Source of the DNA: an uncultured Lachnospiraceae bacterium
GTDB taxonomy: Bacteria; Bacillota; Clostridia; Lachnospirales; Lachnospiraceae
DNA length: 64,000 nucleotides
Assembly (NCBI GenBank): GCA_947630485.1
Contig: CANRHU010000002.1
Location: forward strand, 1-64,000
Reading direction: 5' to 3'
Part shown: positions 53,247 to 61,741 of the stretch, piece after piece
Layout: each line of letters starts with the position of its first letter
How positions within the stretch are numbered: position 1 is the first letter of the stretch
Notes under the pieces: model-generated
Databases searched by the model: none
The model's input: only the letters and a program-made list of their open reading frames with translations
Told to the model about the DNA's origin: nothing
Program-made: the position numbers and the translations under genes

Positions 53247-54521
53247 ATGCAGAACGGCTACTACACGTCCGGCGAATTCGCAAGGAAAGCGAATGTAACG
53301 ATCCGGACGATCCGGTTTTATGATAAACAAGGCATCTTAAAGCCAAGCAAAGTAGGCGAGAACGGCTATCGGCTGTACAGCGACGAGGATTTCGGACGGC
53401 TGCAGCGGATACTTTCCCTGCGTTATCTGGGCTTCTCGCTGGATGAGATCATGGCTATGCCGATGGGAGACGACGCGGAGGACGTAACGCGTTCCCTGGC
53501 GATGCAGAAGGATCTGATCCGCAAGCGCATACGTCACCTGGAGAGCATGAATCAGGCGCTAGAGGATACGGAGCGTATGGTGGGCGGGTCCCGTCAGGTG
53601 GACTGGAGCCGGATTCTGCATTTGATCCATCTCACGAATATGGAGCACGCGGTGGTGGAGCAGTACAAATCCGCTGTCAATATTGATGTGCGGATCGGCC
53701 TTCACCGGAGGTTCTCCCATAATCCGGTCAGCTGGTTTGCCTGGCTGGCGTCGCAGATCGACTTTGAAGCGTCGAAGGACATCCTGGAGTTGGGCTGCGG
53801 CAACGGGGAACTGTGGCAGCATGTGGAGCCGAAGCTCATTGCCTCGCGGCGTATCGACGTGACCGATGTGTCGGAGGGCATGGTGGAGGACGCGGCGGCG
53901 CGGCTCGGGGCGCTTTTGCCGGAGGTGCTGCGGCCCGGGCTGGCTGGGGCGGCAGGGCGTATTTCCGCGGAGACAGCCGCGGGGAAGGAAAACGGCGCTG
54001 CGGGACTGCGTTTCCGCGTGGAGGACTGCCAGAAGCTGTCCTACGACGACGCTTCTTTCGACGCGGTGATTGCCAACCATGTTTTGTTCTATGTAAAGGA
54101 TATCCCCCAGGCGCTGCGCGAGGTGCGTCGGGTGCTGCGCCCGGGCGGTGTATTCTACTGCAGCACTTACGGAAGCAGACACATGAAGGAAATCACGTCT
54201 CTGGTGCAGGAATTCGATCCCCGGATCACGCTTTCCGACGTGGCCCTCTATGAGCTGTTCGGCCTGGAGAACGGCCGCGCCATGCTTGAGGAGAGCTTTA
54301 GCCAAGTGGAGCAGCGCCTGTACGACGATTATCTGCTGGTGGATGAGGCGGAACCGCTTCTTGATTACATCTTGTCCTGTCATGGAAATCAGGGAGAGTA
54401 TCTAAACCAGAGGAAAGACGAGTTCCGAAGATTTCTGCAGAAAAAGATCGAGGAGAAAGGCGGCATCCGCATCACGAAGATGGCGGGTATGTTTGTCTGC
54501 CGATTCTCGGAAATTGATTGA
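53247..54521 (+). CDS. MerR-family regulator fused to SAM methyltransferase
   Basis: A 424-residue fusion. Residues 1-75 are a MerR winged helix (YYTSGEFARKANVTIRTIRF, YDKQGILKPSKVGENGYRLY). A helical linker spans about 80-170. Residues about 170-330 form a class I methyltransferase: motif I DILELGCGNGELW, motif II-like DVTDVSEGM, motif IV AVIANHVLFYV and VLRPGGVFYCSTYG. The regulator may methylate a ligand or be controlled by SAM or the methyl acceptor. It has a full-length frame and follows the MFS gene, which could be its target. Confidence 0.9.
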   Translation: MQNGYYTSGEFARKANVTIRTIRFYDKQGILKPSKVGENGYRLYSDEDFGRLQRILSLRYLGFSLDEIMAMPMGDDAEDVTRSLAMQKDLIRKRIRHLESMNQALEDTERMVGGSRQVDWSRILHLIHLTNMEHAVVEQYKSAVNIDVRIGLHRRFSHNPVSWFAWLASQIDFEASKDILELGCGNGELWQHVEPKLIASRRIDVTDVSEGMVEDAAARLGALLPEVLRPGLAGAAGRISAETAAGKENGAAGLRFRVEDCQKLSYDDASFDAVIANHVLFYVKDIPQALREVRRVLRPGGVFYCSTYGSRHMKEITSLVQEFDPRITLSDVALYELFGLENGRAMLEESFSQVEQRLYDDYLLVDEAEPLLDYILSCHGNQGEYLNQRKDEFRRFLQKKIEEKGGIRITKMAGMFVCRFSEID

Positions 54522-54525
54522 GGTG

Positions 54526-54649
54526 AGTTCAATATCGACAACGGCTGTGTGGAGATTTGCTTTTCCAATGGGTCAATGCTTGCCATCGACTATGTTGCTA
54601 TTACCAGCTTTCATTGGAATAGTGTCCTTTTGCTATTATAAGAACAATT
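54526..54649 (+). pseudogene. small-protein remnant (DUF6061-like N-terminus, tentative)
   Basis: The frame GEFNIDNGCVEICFSNGSML, then AIDYVAI, resembles the opening of a small conserved clostridial protein I associate with DUF6061. It loses similarity after YVAI and stops. Tentative. Confidence 0.3.
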
Positions 54650-54734
54650 TCTCACAATTACTTGTAGAGCAGGACTACAAGACCTGTTCCTTCAATAAGT
54701 AAGTACGGGAAGGCTTATCTTAAATCTGTTTCTT

Positions 54735-54926
54735 ATGCAAAACGGCTATCCACCAATCAATGTGAAATTTGCGGATCGAAAGCGATACTATGACGCATTT
54801 GACAGCTATTACAGAGACAGCGACGCAAGTGCAATGGTGAAGATGGTAGCAGAATATATTGATGAGTGCTTAATCAAGTATCTATCATTCCATCAAACGG
54901 ACGAGAAAGAGGAAAATACAAAATGA
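54735..54926 (+). pseudogene. Fic-domain protein C-terminal remnant
   Basis: 63 codons beginning MQNGYPPINVKFADRKRYYD, then AFDSYYRDSDASAMVKMVAE and EYIDECLIKYL. This matches the C-terminal end of Fic/DOC AMPylases after the catalytic HPFxxGNGR motif, which is missing. A relic, with A/T-richer sequence than its surroundings. Confidence 0.6.
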
Positions 54927-55137
54927 GAATTAAAACAATTCACATCGTTAATTACTTAAATTTTACACCAAAATCGGTCAGGATTCCTTATTTTTTGAGA
55001 TTTTTTCAAAGATGTTCTATAAGTAATGTATTGTCGGTGGACAGAACTGCGGAAACTCAAGTGAGAAAGGGATATACAATCAGAAAACAGTAAGATATCA
55101 TCTGAGTATGAGAAACCAGAGCGCATAAAGGCGGCCT

Positions 55138-55176
55138 ACCCTCCATTGTTCGGAGGGGCTAACCCTCCAGACGAAA
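55138..55176 (+). promoter_or_regulatory. structured 5' leader of the holin-like toxin
   Basis: CCCTCC-ATTGTT-CGGAGGG forms a hairpin and a second CCCTCC follows at about 55163, able to compete for the same GGAGGG. Alternative folding could hide the toxin's ribosome site GAAAGGAGGG. Confidence 0.5.
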
Positions 55177-55193
55177 GAAAGGAGGGCGTGCCA

Positions 55194-55283
55194 ATGATTA
55201 CATATTCTGATTTGCTTCAGATGGGTATATTCATTGTAGCCCTGATAGGTCTTTTTTATCAGATCTTCAGGGGAAAGAAATAG
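55194..55283 (+). CDS. putative holin-like toxin (type I toxin-antitoxin)
   Basis: A 29-residue hydrophobic peptide, MITYSDLLQMGIFIVALIGL, FYQIFRGKK, with a single helix and basic end, typical of the Firmicutes 'putative holin-like toxin' family (TxpA/BsrG type). AAAGGAGGG precedes the ATG. Such toxins are silenced by a convergent antisense RNA overlapping the 3' end. The following 55284-55318 stem (GCCGCCACTA/TAGTGACGGCGGC) and the sequence to 55380 are the place for that RNA. It lies next to the Fic remnant in a small accessory pocket. Confidence 0.8.
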   Translation: MITYSDLLQMGIFIVALIGLFYQIFRGKK

Positions 55284-55380
55284 CCGCCACTACTGCCAAT
55301 AGTGACGGCGGCCCAGCATGGGCATGATACGCTAATCTGTTGGGGGTAGGCCGTGTGTCTCTGGCTTTCCCTTACACATC
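55284..55380 (-). ncRNA. candidate antitoxin antisense RNA region
   Basis: No ORF. Contains a strong stem-loop (55284-55318) directly after the toxin stop and no other gene until the rmlA promoter. Assigned only by analogy with txpA/ratA-type loci; promoter not identified. Confidence 0.3.
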
Positions 55381-55438
55381 AAATATAACATATCCGAAGG
55401 CGTGATGCAAGTAATTTTCGTGAAATATGAAAAAACAC

Positions 55439-55469
55439 TTGACAGTGACGTAACGTAACCCTTTATAAT
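55439..55469 (+). promoter_or_regulatory. promoter of the rmlA operon
   Basis: TTGACA (55439-55444) and TATAAT (55464-55469) with a 19-base spacer, 93 bases before rmlA. The consensus hexamers are perfect, the spacing long. Confidence 0.65.
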
Positions 55470-55561
55470 GTGTCCAGACGGTACATTTTACAAATGGACG
55501 CAGGATAAAGGGTTTTGCTTTAACTAGGGCAGAACCGTTGAAAGAAAAGGAGAGCGCAGTC

Positions 55562-56452
55562 ATGAAAGGAATTATACTGGCCGGAGGTTCCGGCACCAGG
55601 CTTTATCCGCTGACGATGGTCACATCCAAGCAGCTGCTTCCGATCTACGATAAACCGATGATTTATTATCCGCTGTCGGTGCTGATGAGCGCCGGTATCC
55701 GGGATATCCTGATTATTTCCACGCCGGACGACACGCCGCGTTTTGAACATCTCTTAGGCGACGGCCACCAGTTCGGCATTCATCTGTCCTACGCGGTACA
55801 GCCGTCGCCGGACGGGCTGGCCCAGGCGTTTATCATCGGCGCGGATTTCATTGGCGACGACCATGTGGCCATGATCCTGGGAGACAATATTTTCGCGGGT
55901 CACGGGCTCAAGAAACGTCTTTTAAAGGCGGCCAACAAGCAGCATGGCGCCACCGTGTTTGGTTACTATGTGGACGATCCGGAGCGCTTCGGTATCGTGG
56001 AGTTTGATTCCGACGGGCGCGCCATTTCCATTGAGGAAAAGCCGAAGAATCCCAAATCCAACTACTGCGTGACCGGGCTTTATTTCTATGACAACCGGGT
56101 CGTGGAGTACGCGAAGAATTTAAAGCCGTCGGCCAGAGGGGAGCTGGAGATCACGGATCTGAACCGGATTTATCTGGAGGAAGGCCATCTGGAGGTGGAG
56201 CTTCTGGGTCAGGGCTTTACGTGGCTGGATACCGGGACCCACGAGTCCCTGGTGGACGCGACGAATTTTGTCCGCACGATGGAATCCCACCAGCACCGCA
56301 AGATCGGCTGCCTGGAGGAGATCGCGTATCTGAACCACTGGATTACCCGGGATCAGCTTATGGAGAATATCGAGCCGCTTAAGAAGAACCAGTACGGGCA
56401 GTATCTGATGGATGTGCTGGCTGGGAAATTTATTGATAAAGAATTTAAATGA
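55562..56452 (+). CDS. rmlA: glucose-1-phosphate thymidylyltransferase
   Basis: A 296-residue nucleotidyltransferase making dTDP-glucose from dTTP and Glc-1-P. The N-terminal [19 protein letters not shown] is the nucleotide-binding loop; [12 protein letters not shown] and [15 protein letters not shown] are RmlA hallmarks, and the length is that of the allosterically regulated short form. ATG 55562 follows AAAGGAGAG. First gene of rmlA-rmlB-rmlD. Confidence 0.96.
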   Translation: MKGIILAGGSGTRLYPLTMVTSKQLLPIYDKPMIYYPLSVLMSAGIRDILIISTPDDTPRFEHLLGDGHQFGIHLSYAVQPSPDGLAQAFIIGADFIGDDHVAMILGDNIFAGHGLKKRLLKAANKQHGATVFGYYVDDPERFGIVEFDSDGRAISIEEKPKNPKSNYCVTGLYFYDNRVVEYAKNLKPSARGELEITDLNRIYLEEGHLEVELLGQGFTWLDTGTHESLVDATNFVRTMESHQHRKIGCLEEIAYLNHWITRDQLMENIEPLKKNQYGQYLMDVLAGKFIDKEFK

Positions 56453-56543
56453 GCCGGCGAAATGCGCGGGCTGAACCGGCGCAGAAAGCGGAATATACCG
56501 GCAGTAGGAAAACGCAGGAAACAGAAAGAGAGGATTATCAGCT

Positions 56544-57575
56544 ATGAAACTATTGGTAACAGGCGGCGCCGGCTTCATCGGCGGCAATTTTGTGCATTAT
56601 ATGGTGAACAAATATCCGGAGGATCAGATTGTGAATCTGGATCTTCTGACATACGCCGGCAATCTGGAGACCTTAAAGCCGGTGGAGGATAAGCCCAACT
56701 ACCGCTTCGTAAAGGGCGATATCGCCGACGAGCCGTTCATCATGGATCTGTTTGAGAAGGAGAAATTCGATATCGTCGTGAATTTCGCGGCGGAGACCCA
56801 TGTGGACCGCTCCATCACGAATCCGGGCATCTTCGTGCAGAGCAACGTGATGGGAACCCGCGTCCTTTTAGACGCCTCCCGCAAATACGGCGTGAAGCGC
56901 TACCATCAGGTGTCCACCGACGAGGTCTACGGCGACCTGCCGCTTGACCGGCCGGATCTGTTTTTCACCGAGGAGACGTCGCTCCATACCTCCAGCCCAT
57001 ACAGTTCCTCCAAAGCCAGCGCGGATCTGTTCGTTCTGGCGTATCACCGGACTTACGGGCTTCCGGTAACCATTTCCCGCTGCTCCAATAACTACGGTGC
57101 CTATCAGTTCCCGGAGAAGCTGATTCCGCTGATCATCAGCCGGGCCCTGGCGGACGAGGAGCTGCCGGTCTACGGCAAGGGGGAAAATGTCCGCGACTGG
57201 CTGCATGTGCTGGATCACTGCGAGGCCATCGACCTGATCATCCGGGGCGGCCGGGTAGGAGAGGTCTACAACGTGGGCGGCCACAATGAGCGGACGAACC
57301 TGGAGGTGGTGAAGACGATCCTTAAGGCGCTTGACAAGCCGGAGAGCCTGATCCGCTTTGTCACCGACCGGCCCGGCCACGACCGGCGCTACGCCATTGA
57401 CCCGACGAAGCTGGAGACGGAGCTTGGCTGGAAACCGAGGTACACCTTCGACACCGGCATCCGCCAGACCATCGACTGGTATCTGAACAACCGGGAGTGG
57501 TGGGAGCATATCATTTCCGGGGAGTACGCCAATTATTTCGATAAGATGTATGGGAAGCGGCTGGAGACGAACTGA
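56544..57575 (+). CDS. rmlB: dTDP-glucose 4,6-dehydratase
   Basis: A 343-residue extended short-chain dehydrogenase. The NAD-binding GGAGFIGGNFVHYM is N-terminal. The active-site triad region includes VSTDEVYGDLP (Thr-Asp-Glu) and SPYSSSKASADLF with YxxxK. It converts dTDP-glucose to dTDP-4-keto-6-deoxyglucose. It follows rmlA after 91 bases that hold no gene; rmlC, often found here, is missing. Confidence 0.96.
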   Translation: MKLLVTGGAGFIGGNFVHYMVNKYPEDQIVNLDLLTYAGNLETLKPVEDKPNYRFVKGDIADEPFIMDLFEKEKFDIVVNFAAETHVDRSITNPGIFVQSNVMGTRVLLDASRKYGVKRYHQVSTDEVYGDLPLDRPDLFFTEETSLHTSSPYSSSKASADLFVLAYHRTYGLPVTISRCSNNYGAYQFPEKLIPLIISRALADEELPVYGKGENVRDWLHVLDHCEAIDLIIRGGRVGEVYNVGGHNERTNLEVVKTILKALDKPESLIRFVTDRPGHDRRYAIDPTKLETELGWKPRYTFDTGIRQTIDWYLNNREWWEHIISGEYANYFDKMYGKRLETN

Positions 57576-57697
57576 GCGATATACTGGAAGCAAAATGAAC
57601 TGAACGAATGCGGCGGGTATTGAAAATATGTGTAACCGATTCGTGAGGGAGCCGTGGATATGGGAAAGCTCGGAAACGATCCCAGAGATAAAGGAGA

Positions 57698-58549
57698 ATG
57701 ATGAAAATGAAAGTCCTGGTGACGGGCGTCAAAGGCCAGCTGGGCCACGACGTGGTAAATGAACTGAAAAAGCGCGGGCATACCGCGATCGGCGTGGATA
57801 TTGACGAGATGGATATCACGGACGCCGCCTCTGTAGAGCATGTGATAAAGGAAGCGGCTCCCGACGCCGTGATCCACTGCGCGGCTTACACGGCGGTGGA
57901 CGCGGCGGAAGACAACGAGGATCTTTGCCGCCGCGTCAACGCGGGCGGTACGGCAAACATCGCGCAGGTCTGCGGGGAACTGAACTGCAAGCTCATGTAC
58001 ATCAGCACCGATTACGTCTTTAGCGGCCAGGGCACCCGCCCCTGGGAGCCGGACGACGAGCGTCAGCCGCTCAACGTCTACGGCCAGACCAAATACGAGG
58101 GCGAACTGGCGGTGGAGCGGCTTGAGAAATATTTTATTGTCCGCATCGCCTGGGTCTTCGGCGTCAACGGAAAGAATTTCATCAAGACCATGCTGAATCT
58201 GGGCAAGACCCGGGATACCCTGACCGTGGTCTGCGACCAGATCGGTTCGCCAACCTATACTTATGATTTGGCGCGCCTTCTGGTGGATATGATCGGGACC
58301 GACCGCTACGGCCGCTATCACGCCACCAACGAGGGCCTGTGCAGCTGGCACGAATTCGCCGTGGAGATCTTCCGCCAGGCCGGCATGAACGTAAATGTGA
58401 TTCCGGTTACCAGCGACCAGTACCCGGCGAAAGCGAAGCGGCCCGCCAACAGCCGCATGGACAAGTCGAAGCTGGACGCGTCGGGGTTTGAGCGGCTGCC
58501 GTCGTGGCAGGACGCGCTGGGACGATATCTGAGGGAGCTGGGATACTAA
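57698..58549 (+). CDS. rmlD: dTDP-4-dehydrorhamnose reductase
   Basis: A protein of 283 residues (or 282/280 from in-frame ATGs at 57701 and 57707; AAGGAG at 57691-57696 makes 57707 or 57701 more likely). The NADPH-binding VLVTGVKGQLGHDVV, YISTDYVFSGQG and VYGQTKYEGE with YxxxK are conserved. It catalyses the last step to dTDP-L-rhamnose. Third gene of the rhamnose set; a terminator follows. Confidence 0.95.
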   Translation: MMKMKVLVTGVKGQLGHDVVNELKKRGHTAIGVDIDEMDITDAASVEHVIKEAAPDAVIHCAAYTAVDAAEDNEDLCRRVNAGGTANIAQVCGELNCKLMYISTDYVFSGQGTRPWEPDDERQPLNVYGQTKYEGELAVERLEKYFIVRIAWVFGVNGKNFIKTMLNLGKTRDTLTVVCDQIGSPTYTYDLARLLVDMIGTDRYGRYHATNEGLCSWHEFAVEIFRQAGMNVNVIPVTSDQYPAKAKRPANSRMDKSKLDASGFERLPSWQDALGRYLRELGY

Positions 58550-58611
58550 GGGATTATGACCTCCGTGACAGCATATGCCTTACAAAGAGAAAACAAAGAA
58601 AACCTATTAAA

Positions 58612-58665
58612 ATACGCCAAAATCCGGGATGTTCTCCTGAAAAAGAGAATTTCCCGGATTTTTGG
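58612..58665 (+). terminator. terminator of the rml operon
   Basis: AAAATCCGGGA pairs with TCCCGGATTTTT around a loop that itself contains TTCTC...GAGAA; it is T-rich after the stem. Confidence 0.85.
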
Positions 58666-58756
58666 CCTGTTATAAGCAAAGAAATAAATAAAAGGTATCC
58701 GGGCTGAAAGGGCGCCGTCAGCACATTTTCTGTAAAGATGATTCCCGGCGCTGCCG

Positions 58757-59092
58757 CTACAGCTCCCCCGCGATTTTTGACAAAGCCTTGATAATGGCTA
58801 AATACCGTTTGTACTGGGGTTCGCCGGCCTTTTTTGCCTCGTGGATGATGCTGATTACAACGGGATCGGATTCGGGCAGGTTCTCCTGAAGGAGATAATC
58901 AGGCGAGAGGTTCAATTTGTCGCAAATCACTACAAACGTATCCAGCGACATCTTTTTGGTTCCGCGTTCAATGTTGCCGTAAAAGGAGGCGGAGATGTCG
59001 CAGATTTCTGCTGCCTGCTCCTGGGACAGGCCGTGTTCCAGGCGGCAGCGCTTGATTTTCTGACCGATTTCATAATAGTCGAGGTATTCCAT
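58757..59092 (-). CDS. XRE-family helix-turn-helix regulator
   Basis: A 111-residue protein. The Cro/CI-type HTH (IGQKIKRCRLEHGLSQEQAA, EICDISASFYGNIERG) occupies residues 8-65, followed by a helical C-terminus probably used for dimerisation. It is divergent from the Tad pilus operon across 325 bases packed with AGAATTAT repeats. It is therefore the likely repressor or activator of pilus genes and of itself. AAGGAATGG lies before the ATG. Confidence 0.9.
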   Translation of the reverse strand: MEYLDYYEIGQKIKRCRLEHGLSQEQAAEICDISASFYGNIERGTKKMSLDTFVVICDKLNLSPDYLLQENLPESDPVVISIIHEAKKAGEPQYKRYLAIIKALSKIAGEL

Positions 59093-59143
59093 AAGTTTCC
59101 ATTCCTTTCGTAATAGTTTATTTTACCTAGGAAAATAAGATAC

Positions 59144-59321
59144 AATAATTCTCTGATGGAATTATTTCATGTCTAACAGAATTATATCCATGGGGAAAGT
59201 CCTTGATTTAGAGCGACGTTTCGAACGAGGTTTCCAGAGTGCTCCCGGAAAACGGTAAGGGAGGTATGGAATTATTTCAATAATAATTCTAATAGAATTA
59301 TATATTGACTAATAGAATTAT
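59144..59321. promoter_or_regulatory. AGAATTAT operator array between XRE gene and tad operon
   Basis: An inverted repeat AATAATTC-TCTGATG-GAATTATT (59144-59166), a single AGAATTAT (59178-59185), GGAATTATT (59268-59276), a palindrome ATAATTCTAATAGAATTAT (59283-59301) and AGAATTAT (59314-59321) inside the promoter spacer. At least seven half-sites in 178 bases. Confidence 0.75.
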
Positions 59322-59333
59322 TTGGGATATAAT
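59305..59333 (+). promoter_or_regulatory. promoter of the Tad/Flp pilus operon
   Basis: TTGACT (59305-59310), a 17-base spacer and TATAAT (59328-59333), with an AGAATTAT box within the spacer and another overlapping the upstream edge, implying repression by occlusion. The start is 85 bases before tadZ. Confidence 0.8.
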
Positions 59334-59417
59334 TCATGCGTGAATACTTTTTAAGATTTGCAGTTAGTAATACATCTGAATATTCACGGAAGAGAAGTGA
59401 ATCAAGGGGGCAACAGA

Positions 59418-60479
59418 ATGAAGATTAGACTTGCTGTTCTTGAAAGTGATCAGGGATATCTGGCCCGTATTGCGGCTGTCTTTAACGTCAGATACGCAGA
59501 TAAGTTTGAGATCTATTCTTTTACAGATAAGGACTTCGCTTTATCTACTCTCGATACCTCTAAAATTGATGTGCTGGTCGCAAGCGACAACTTCCAGATC
59601 GACGTGGATGCTCTTCCCAGAAGATGCGGTTTTGCTTATCTTGTGGATTCTGCCGAAGTGACGGAGTTGAACGGACAACGTGCGATTTGCAAATTCCAGA
59701 AAGTGGAGCTGATCTATAAGAGCATTCTCGGCATCTACTCCGAGAAGGCAGGCTCCATGCTGGGAATGAGGCAAGACGACGCTAATAGCCGTCTGGCGGT
59801 TTTCCATTCTCCGGCGGGAGGAACCGGCACCTCGACGATGGCCGCGGCCTGCGCGCTGCATGCCGCGGCTGTGGGACGCAAGGCTCTGTATCTGAATCTT
59901 GAGAAATATGGTTCGGCGGATATTTTCTTTACGGCGGACGGACAGTTCGATTTCAGTGATGTGATCTATGCACTCAAGAGCCGCAGAACAAATCTGTCCA
60001 TGAAGCTGGAAAGCTGTGTCAAACAGGATCCCAGAGGCGTAGACTTCTTCTCAAAGCCGAGAGTGGCGCTGGATATGCTGGAGCTTAGAGGGGAGGACAT
60101 TCTGCGTCTGCTTGGTGAGTTAAAATCCGCGGGAACCTACGATCTGATAGCTGTCGATATGGATTTTGGCATGGATAAGGATGCGCTGGCAGTCTGTAGG
60201 ATGGCTGATTCCATCGTGTGGATCAGTGATGGCTCGGAGACGGCCAATGAAAAGATCCTGCGCGCTTATAAGGCTCTCTCTATCATGGAGCACGATGCGG
60301 ACGTACCGCTGCAGAACCGGATTCAGATGGCCTATAACCGTTTCAGCAATAAAACCGGCCATCTGCTAGACGGCGTAGAGATCCATAGTCTGGGCGGCGC
60401 CCCGCGGTATGCGCACATGCCGGCAGCGGCGGTGGTGGAGCAGCTATCGAAGCTTGCTATGTTCGACGCGATGATGTAG
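59418..60479 (+). CDS. TadZ/CpaE-like pilus localisation ATPase
   Basis: A 353-residue protein. Residues 1-120 resemble an atypical receiver domain (IRLAVLESDQGYLARIAAVF). Residues about 135-350 are a ParA/MinD-like ATPase with AVFHSPAGGTGTSTMAAA as a deviant Walker A that lacks the usual Lys-Gly-Gly order (GGTGTST, no Lys before Thr). It probably binds nucleotide weakly or serves as a polar anchor for the Tad machine. Start 59418 follows CAAGGGGG. First gene of the tad operon. Confidence 0.85.
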   Translation: MKIRLAVLESDQGYLARIAAVFNVRYADKFEIYSFTDKDFALSTLDTSKIDVLVASDNFQIDVDALPRRCGFAYLVDSAEVTELNGQRAICKFQKVELIYKSILGIYSEKAGSMLGMRQDDANSRLAVFHSPAGGTGTSTMAAACALHAAAVGRKALYLNLEKYGSADIFFTADGQFDFSDVIYALKSRRTNLSMKLESCVKQDPRGVDFFSKPRVALDMLELRGEDILRLLGELKSAGTYDLIAVDMDFGMDKDALAVCRMADSIVWISDGSETANEKILRAYKALSIMEHDADVPLQNRIQMAYNRFSNKTGHLLDGVEIHSLGGAPRYAHMPAAAVVEQLSKLAMFDAMM

Positions 60480-60492
60480 GCGGTGAGTATAT

Positions 60493-61731
60493 ATGGATTA
60501 CAATCAGGAACAGCAGTTCATAAATGAGATCAAAAAATACGTAAGCGAGACACTTCCTTTAAGCAAGATGGAGGACGCGGAGCTGGAAGAAAAGATCGAA
60601 GAGATCGTTATGCAGCGGCTAAGCGGTCAGTACTATCCCATTGGGCAGAAGGTTTCCATCGTGCAGCAGGTGTATAGTTCCATCCGCGGTTTTGGGCTTC
60701 TTGATACGATTATGCAGGACGATACGATCACCGAGGTCATGATCAACGGTCCGGATAATGTCTTTATTGAGCAGAATGGCCGTCTGTTTAGGCTGGGTAA
60801 AAAGTTTGAAAGCCAGCGCCGCCTTGAGGATGTGATTCAGAGAATTGTAGGTCTGGCAGGGCGCGAGGTCAATCAGGCTAATCCGATCTGTGACACCAGG
60901 CTTCCGGACGGTTCCCGTGTGAATGTGGTGCTTCCACCGATCGCCCTGTGCGGCCCAACGCTTACGATCCGTAAGTTTTCAAAAGAGCCCATGACCATAG
61001 AAAAGCTGATTTCCTATGGTTCTATTACCCGCGAGATCGCCGATAAGCTGGAGCTTTTGGTCAGAGCCAAATACAATATTTTTATCAGTGGAGGTACCGG
61101 TTCCGGCAAGACCACATTCCTGAACGCGCTTTCCAATTATATTCCGAAGGATGAGCGTGTCATCACGATTGAGGATTCCGCTGAACTGCAGATCACCGGC
61201 GTTGACAACCTGGTGAGCCTGGAAACCCGCAATGCCAACGCGTCTGGGGCTGGACAGATTACAATCCGCGATCTGATCAAATCATCGCTTCGTATGCGTC
61301 CGGAGCGTATCGTGGTAGGAGAGGTTCGCGGCGGCGAGGCGCTGGATATGCTGCAGGCTATGAACACCGGCCACGACGGTTCCCTTTCCACCGGTCATGC
61401 CAATTCTACCCACGATATGCTGAGTCGTCTGGAGACCATGGTGCTGCAGGGGGCGGACGGGCTTCCGCTGGAGGCCATCCGGCAGCAGATTGCTTCGGCT
61501 GTGGATATTATCATCCATCTGTCAAGGCTCCGCGACAAGTCCAGGAAGACCATGGAGATTACAGAGGTAGTTGGCTATGAGAACGGACAGATCATTCTGA
61601 ATCCGCTGTATGTGTTTGAAGAAGATGAGAAGAGTACGCTGGAGAAGGTGTCAGGAAGCCTTAAGAGAACCAGGAACCCGATGAGGAATACATTTAAGCT
61701 TCAGCTGTCGGGAATACGGATGGAGATATGA
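60493..61731 (+). CDS. Tad/CpaF type IV secretion-like pilus ATPase
   Basis: A 412-residue hexameric ATPase energising Flp pilus assembly. An N-terminal helical domain precedes FGLLDTIMQDDTITEVMING. Walker A ISGGTGSGKTTFLNAL, the Asp box VITIEDSAELQI, the Walker B-like MRPERIVVGEVRGGEALDML and the His box GHDGSLSTGHANS are all intact. It lies 13 bases after tadZ. Confidence 0.94.
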   Translation: MDYNQEQQFINEIKKYVSETLPLSKMEDAELEEKIEEIVMQRLSGQYYPIGQKVSIVQQVYSSIRGFGLLDTIMQDDTITEVMINGPDNVFIEQNGRLFRLGKKFESQRRLEDVIQRIVGLAGREVNQANPICDTRLPDGSRVNVVLPPIALCGPTLTIRKFSKEPMTIEKLISYGSITREIADKLELLVRAKYNIFISGGTGSGKTTFLNALSNYIPKDERVITIEDSAELQITGVDNLVSLETRNANASGAGQITIRDLIKSSLRMRPERIVVGEVRGGEALDMLQAMNTGHDGSLSTGHANSTHDMLSRLETMVLQGADGLPLEAIRQQIASAVDIIIHLSRLRDKSRKTMEITEVVGYENGQIILNPLYVFEEDEKSTLEKVSGSLKRTRNPMRNTFKLQLSGIRMEI

Positions 61732-61741
61732 GGTGAGAGAT

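Noticed and set aside
59144..59321. AGAATTAT repeats considered as a replication origin or DnaA-box cluster
   Set aside because: The motif does not match TTATCCACA and lies at a divergent regulator-operon junction, fitting an operator array.
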